A DNA stretch of 5,963 nucleotides. Origin: JAMXLO01 sp046735215. Lineage in GTDB: Bacteria; Pseudomonadota; Alphaproteobacteria; Acetobacterales; Acetobacteraceae. Of this stretch, positions 5,755-5,963 are shown one piece after another. The stretch spans positions 1 through 5,963 of the forward strand of contig JBKPSV010000185.1 in the NCBI GenBank assembly GCA_046735215.1, read 5' to 3'. The notes beneath the pieces are model-generated. The model made no database searches and was not told where the DNA came from. It worked only from the letters and a program-made list of their open reading frames with translations. Position 1 is the first letter of the stretch. Each line of letters opens with the position of its first letter. The translations under genes were made by a program, and so were the position numbers.

Positions 5755-5963
5755 GTAGTTACCTTCGATCTGCACGGCAACATCACGCAGCCACTGATCG
5801 ATGCCGCCGATGTGCTGGTCGCCTACGACACGTTGCCACACGTGGACATGGCCGAGCGCGGCCGCGAGGCGACGGAGATCCTCCGTTATTTACTCGATGG
5901 CGCTGCACCGCCGCGCAAGGCGTTTCGCAAATTGTCGATGCTGAGGGTGCCGCAGATGCAGGG
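5755..5963 (+). pseudogene. M81/MlrC-family gene, continuation after the IS (runs off the window)
   Basis: Immediately after the IS the frame reads VVTFDLHGNITQPLIDAAD, then VLVAYDTLPHVDMAERGREA, and continues in M81 style to the window end (RKLSMLRVPQMQ). DLHGN and PHVDM correspond to conserved metal-ligand motifs of MlrC-like proteins, while the LHGAM motif lies in the fragment before the IS. The two pieces are in the same phase, with no residues visibly missing between Pro-Leu and Val-Val, so the insertion was clean. An internal ATG (5749), formed partly by the IS end, could start a truncated product, but it has no good ribosome-binding site. The rest of the gene is outside the window. Confidence 0.82.

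Overview
The window looks like accessory DNA from an alphaproteobacterium, most likely the Bradyrhizobium/Nitrobacteraceae group. That placement is inferred from the style of the DoxX-family, M81-family and IS110-family proteins and from the GC-rich codon use; no rRNA or marker gene is present to prove it. Only three protein genes look intact. The rest is broken genes, an insertion sequence and long stretches with no recognisable gene, as expected of a decaying genomic island.

Layout. (1) 53-781, plus strand: an exported peptide-methionine (S)-S-oxide reductase (msrA) with a clear Shine-Dalgarno. (2) 1007-1424, minus strand: a DoxX-family membrane protein broken by one frameshift. (3) 1425-2601: nearly 1.2 kb without a recognisable gene, holding one imperfect direct repeat and what may be the ruined start of a secreted protein. 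(4) 2602-3636, minus strand: an intact D-2-hydroxyacid dehydrogenase, coupled through TGATG to the end of an upstream SDR gene related to gluconate 5-dehydrogenase. (5) That SDR gene survives only as its C-terminal half (3636-4046). Four bases later begins the equally beheaded 5' part of a divergent M81/MlrC-family metallopeptidase-like gene (4051-4218). The N-termini of both genes and any divergent promoter between them are gone. (6) The M81 fragment is split by a 1,536-bp IS110-family element of IS1111 type (4218-5753) and resumes in phase at about 5755, running off the window.

The insertion sequence is the most informative part. Its ends can be placed nearly to the base from three independent signals: exact restoration of the M81 reading frame, a 9-bp perfect subterminal inverted repeat (4225-4233 and 5742-5750), and an AG dinucleotide at both junctions. 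A long hairpin at its left end hides the Shine-Dalgarno of the transposase, whose likely start is TTG 4320. Its 324-nt right-end non-coding region contains two short segments, CCGCTAG (5568-5574) and GGTAAC (5610-5615). These match, in the order and orientation expected of the two target-guide arms of a bridge RNA/seekRNA, the left and right sides of the reconstructed empty target site in the M81 gene. A short stem can enclose both. This is a concrete, testable candidate for a programmable guide RNA together with its own cognate insertion.

Functionally, the SDR and hydroxyacid dehydrogenase once probably formed an operon for sugar-acid or hydroxy-acid oxidation/reduction, and the M81 gene was its divergent neighbour. 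The dehydrogenase is intact but has lost its coupled upstream partner and probably its native promoter.
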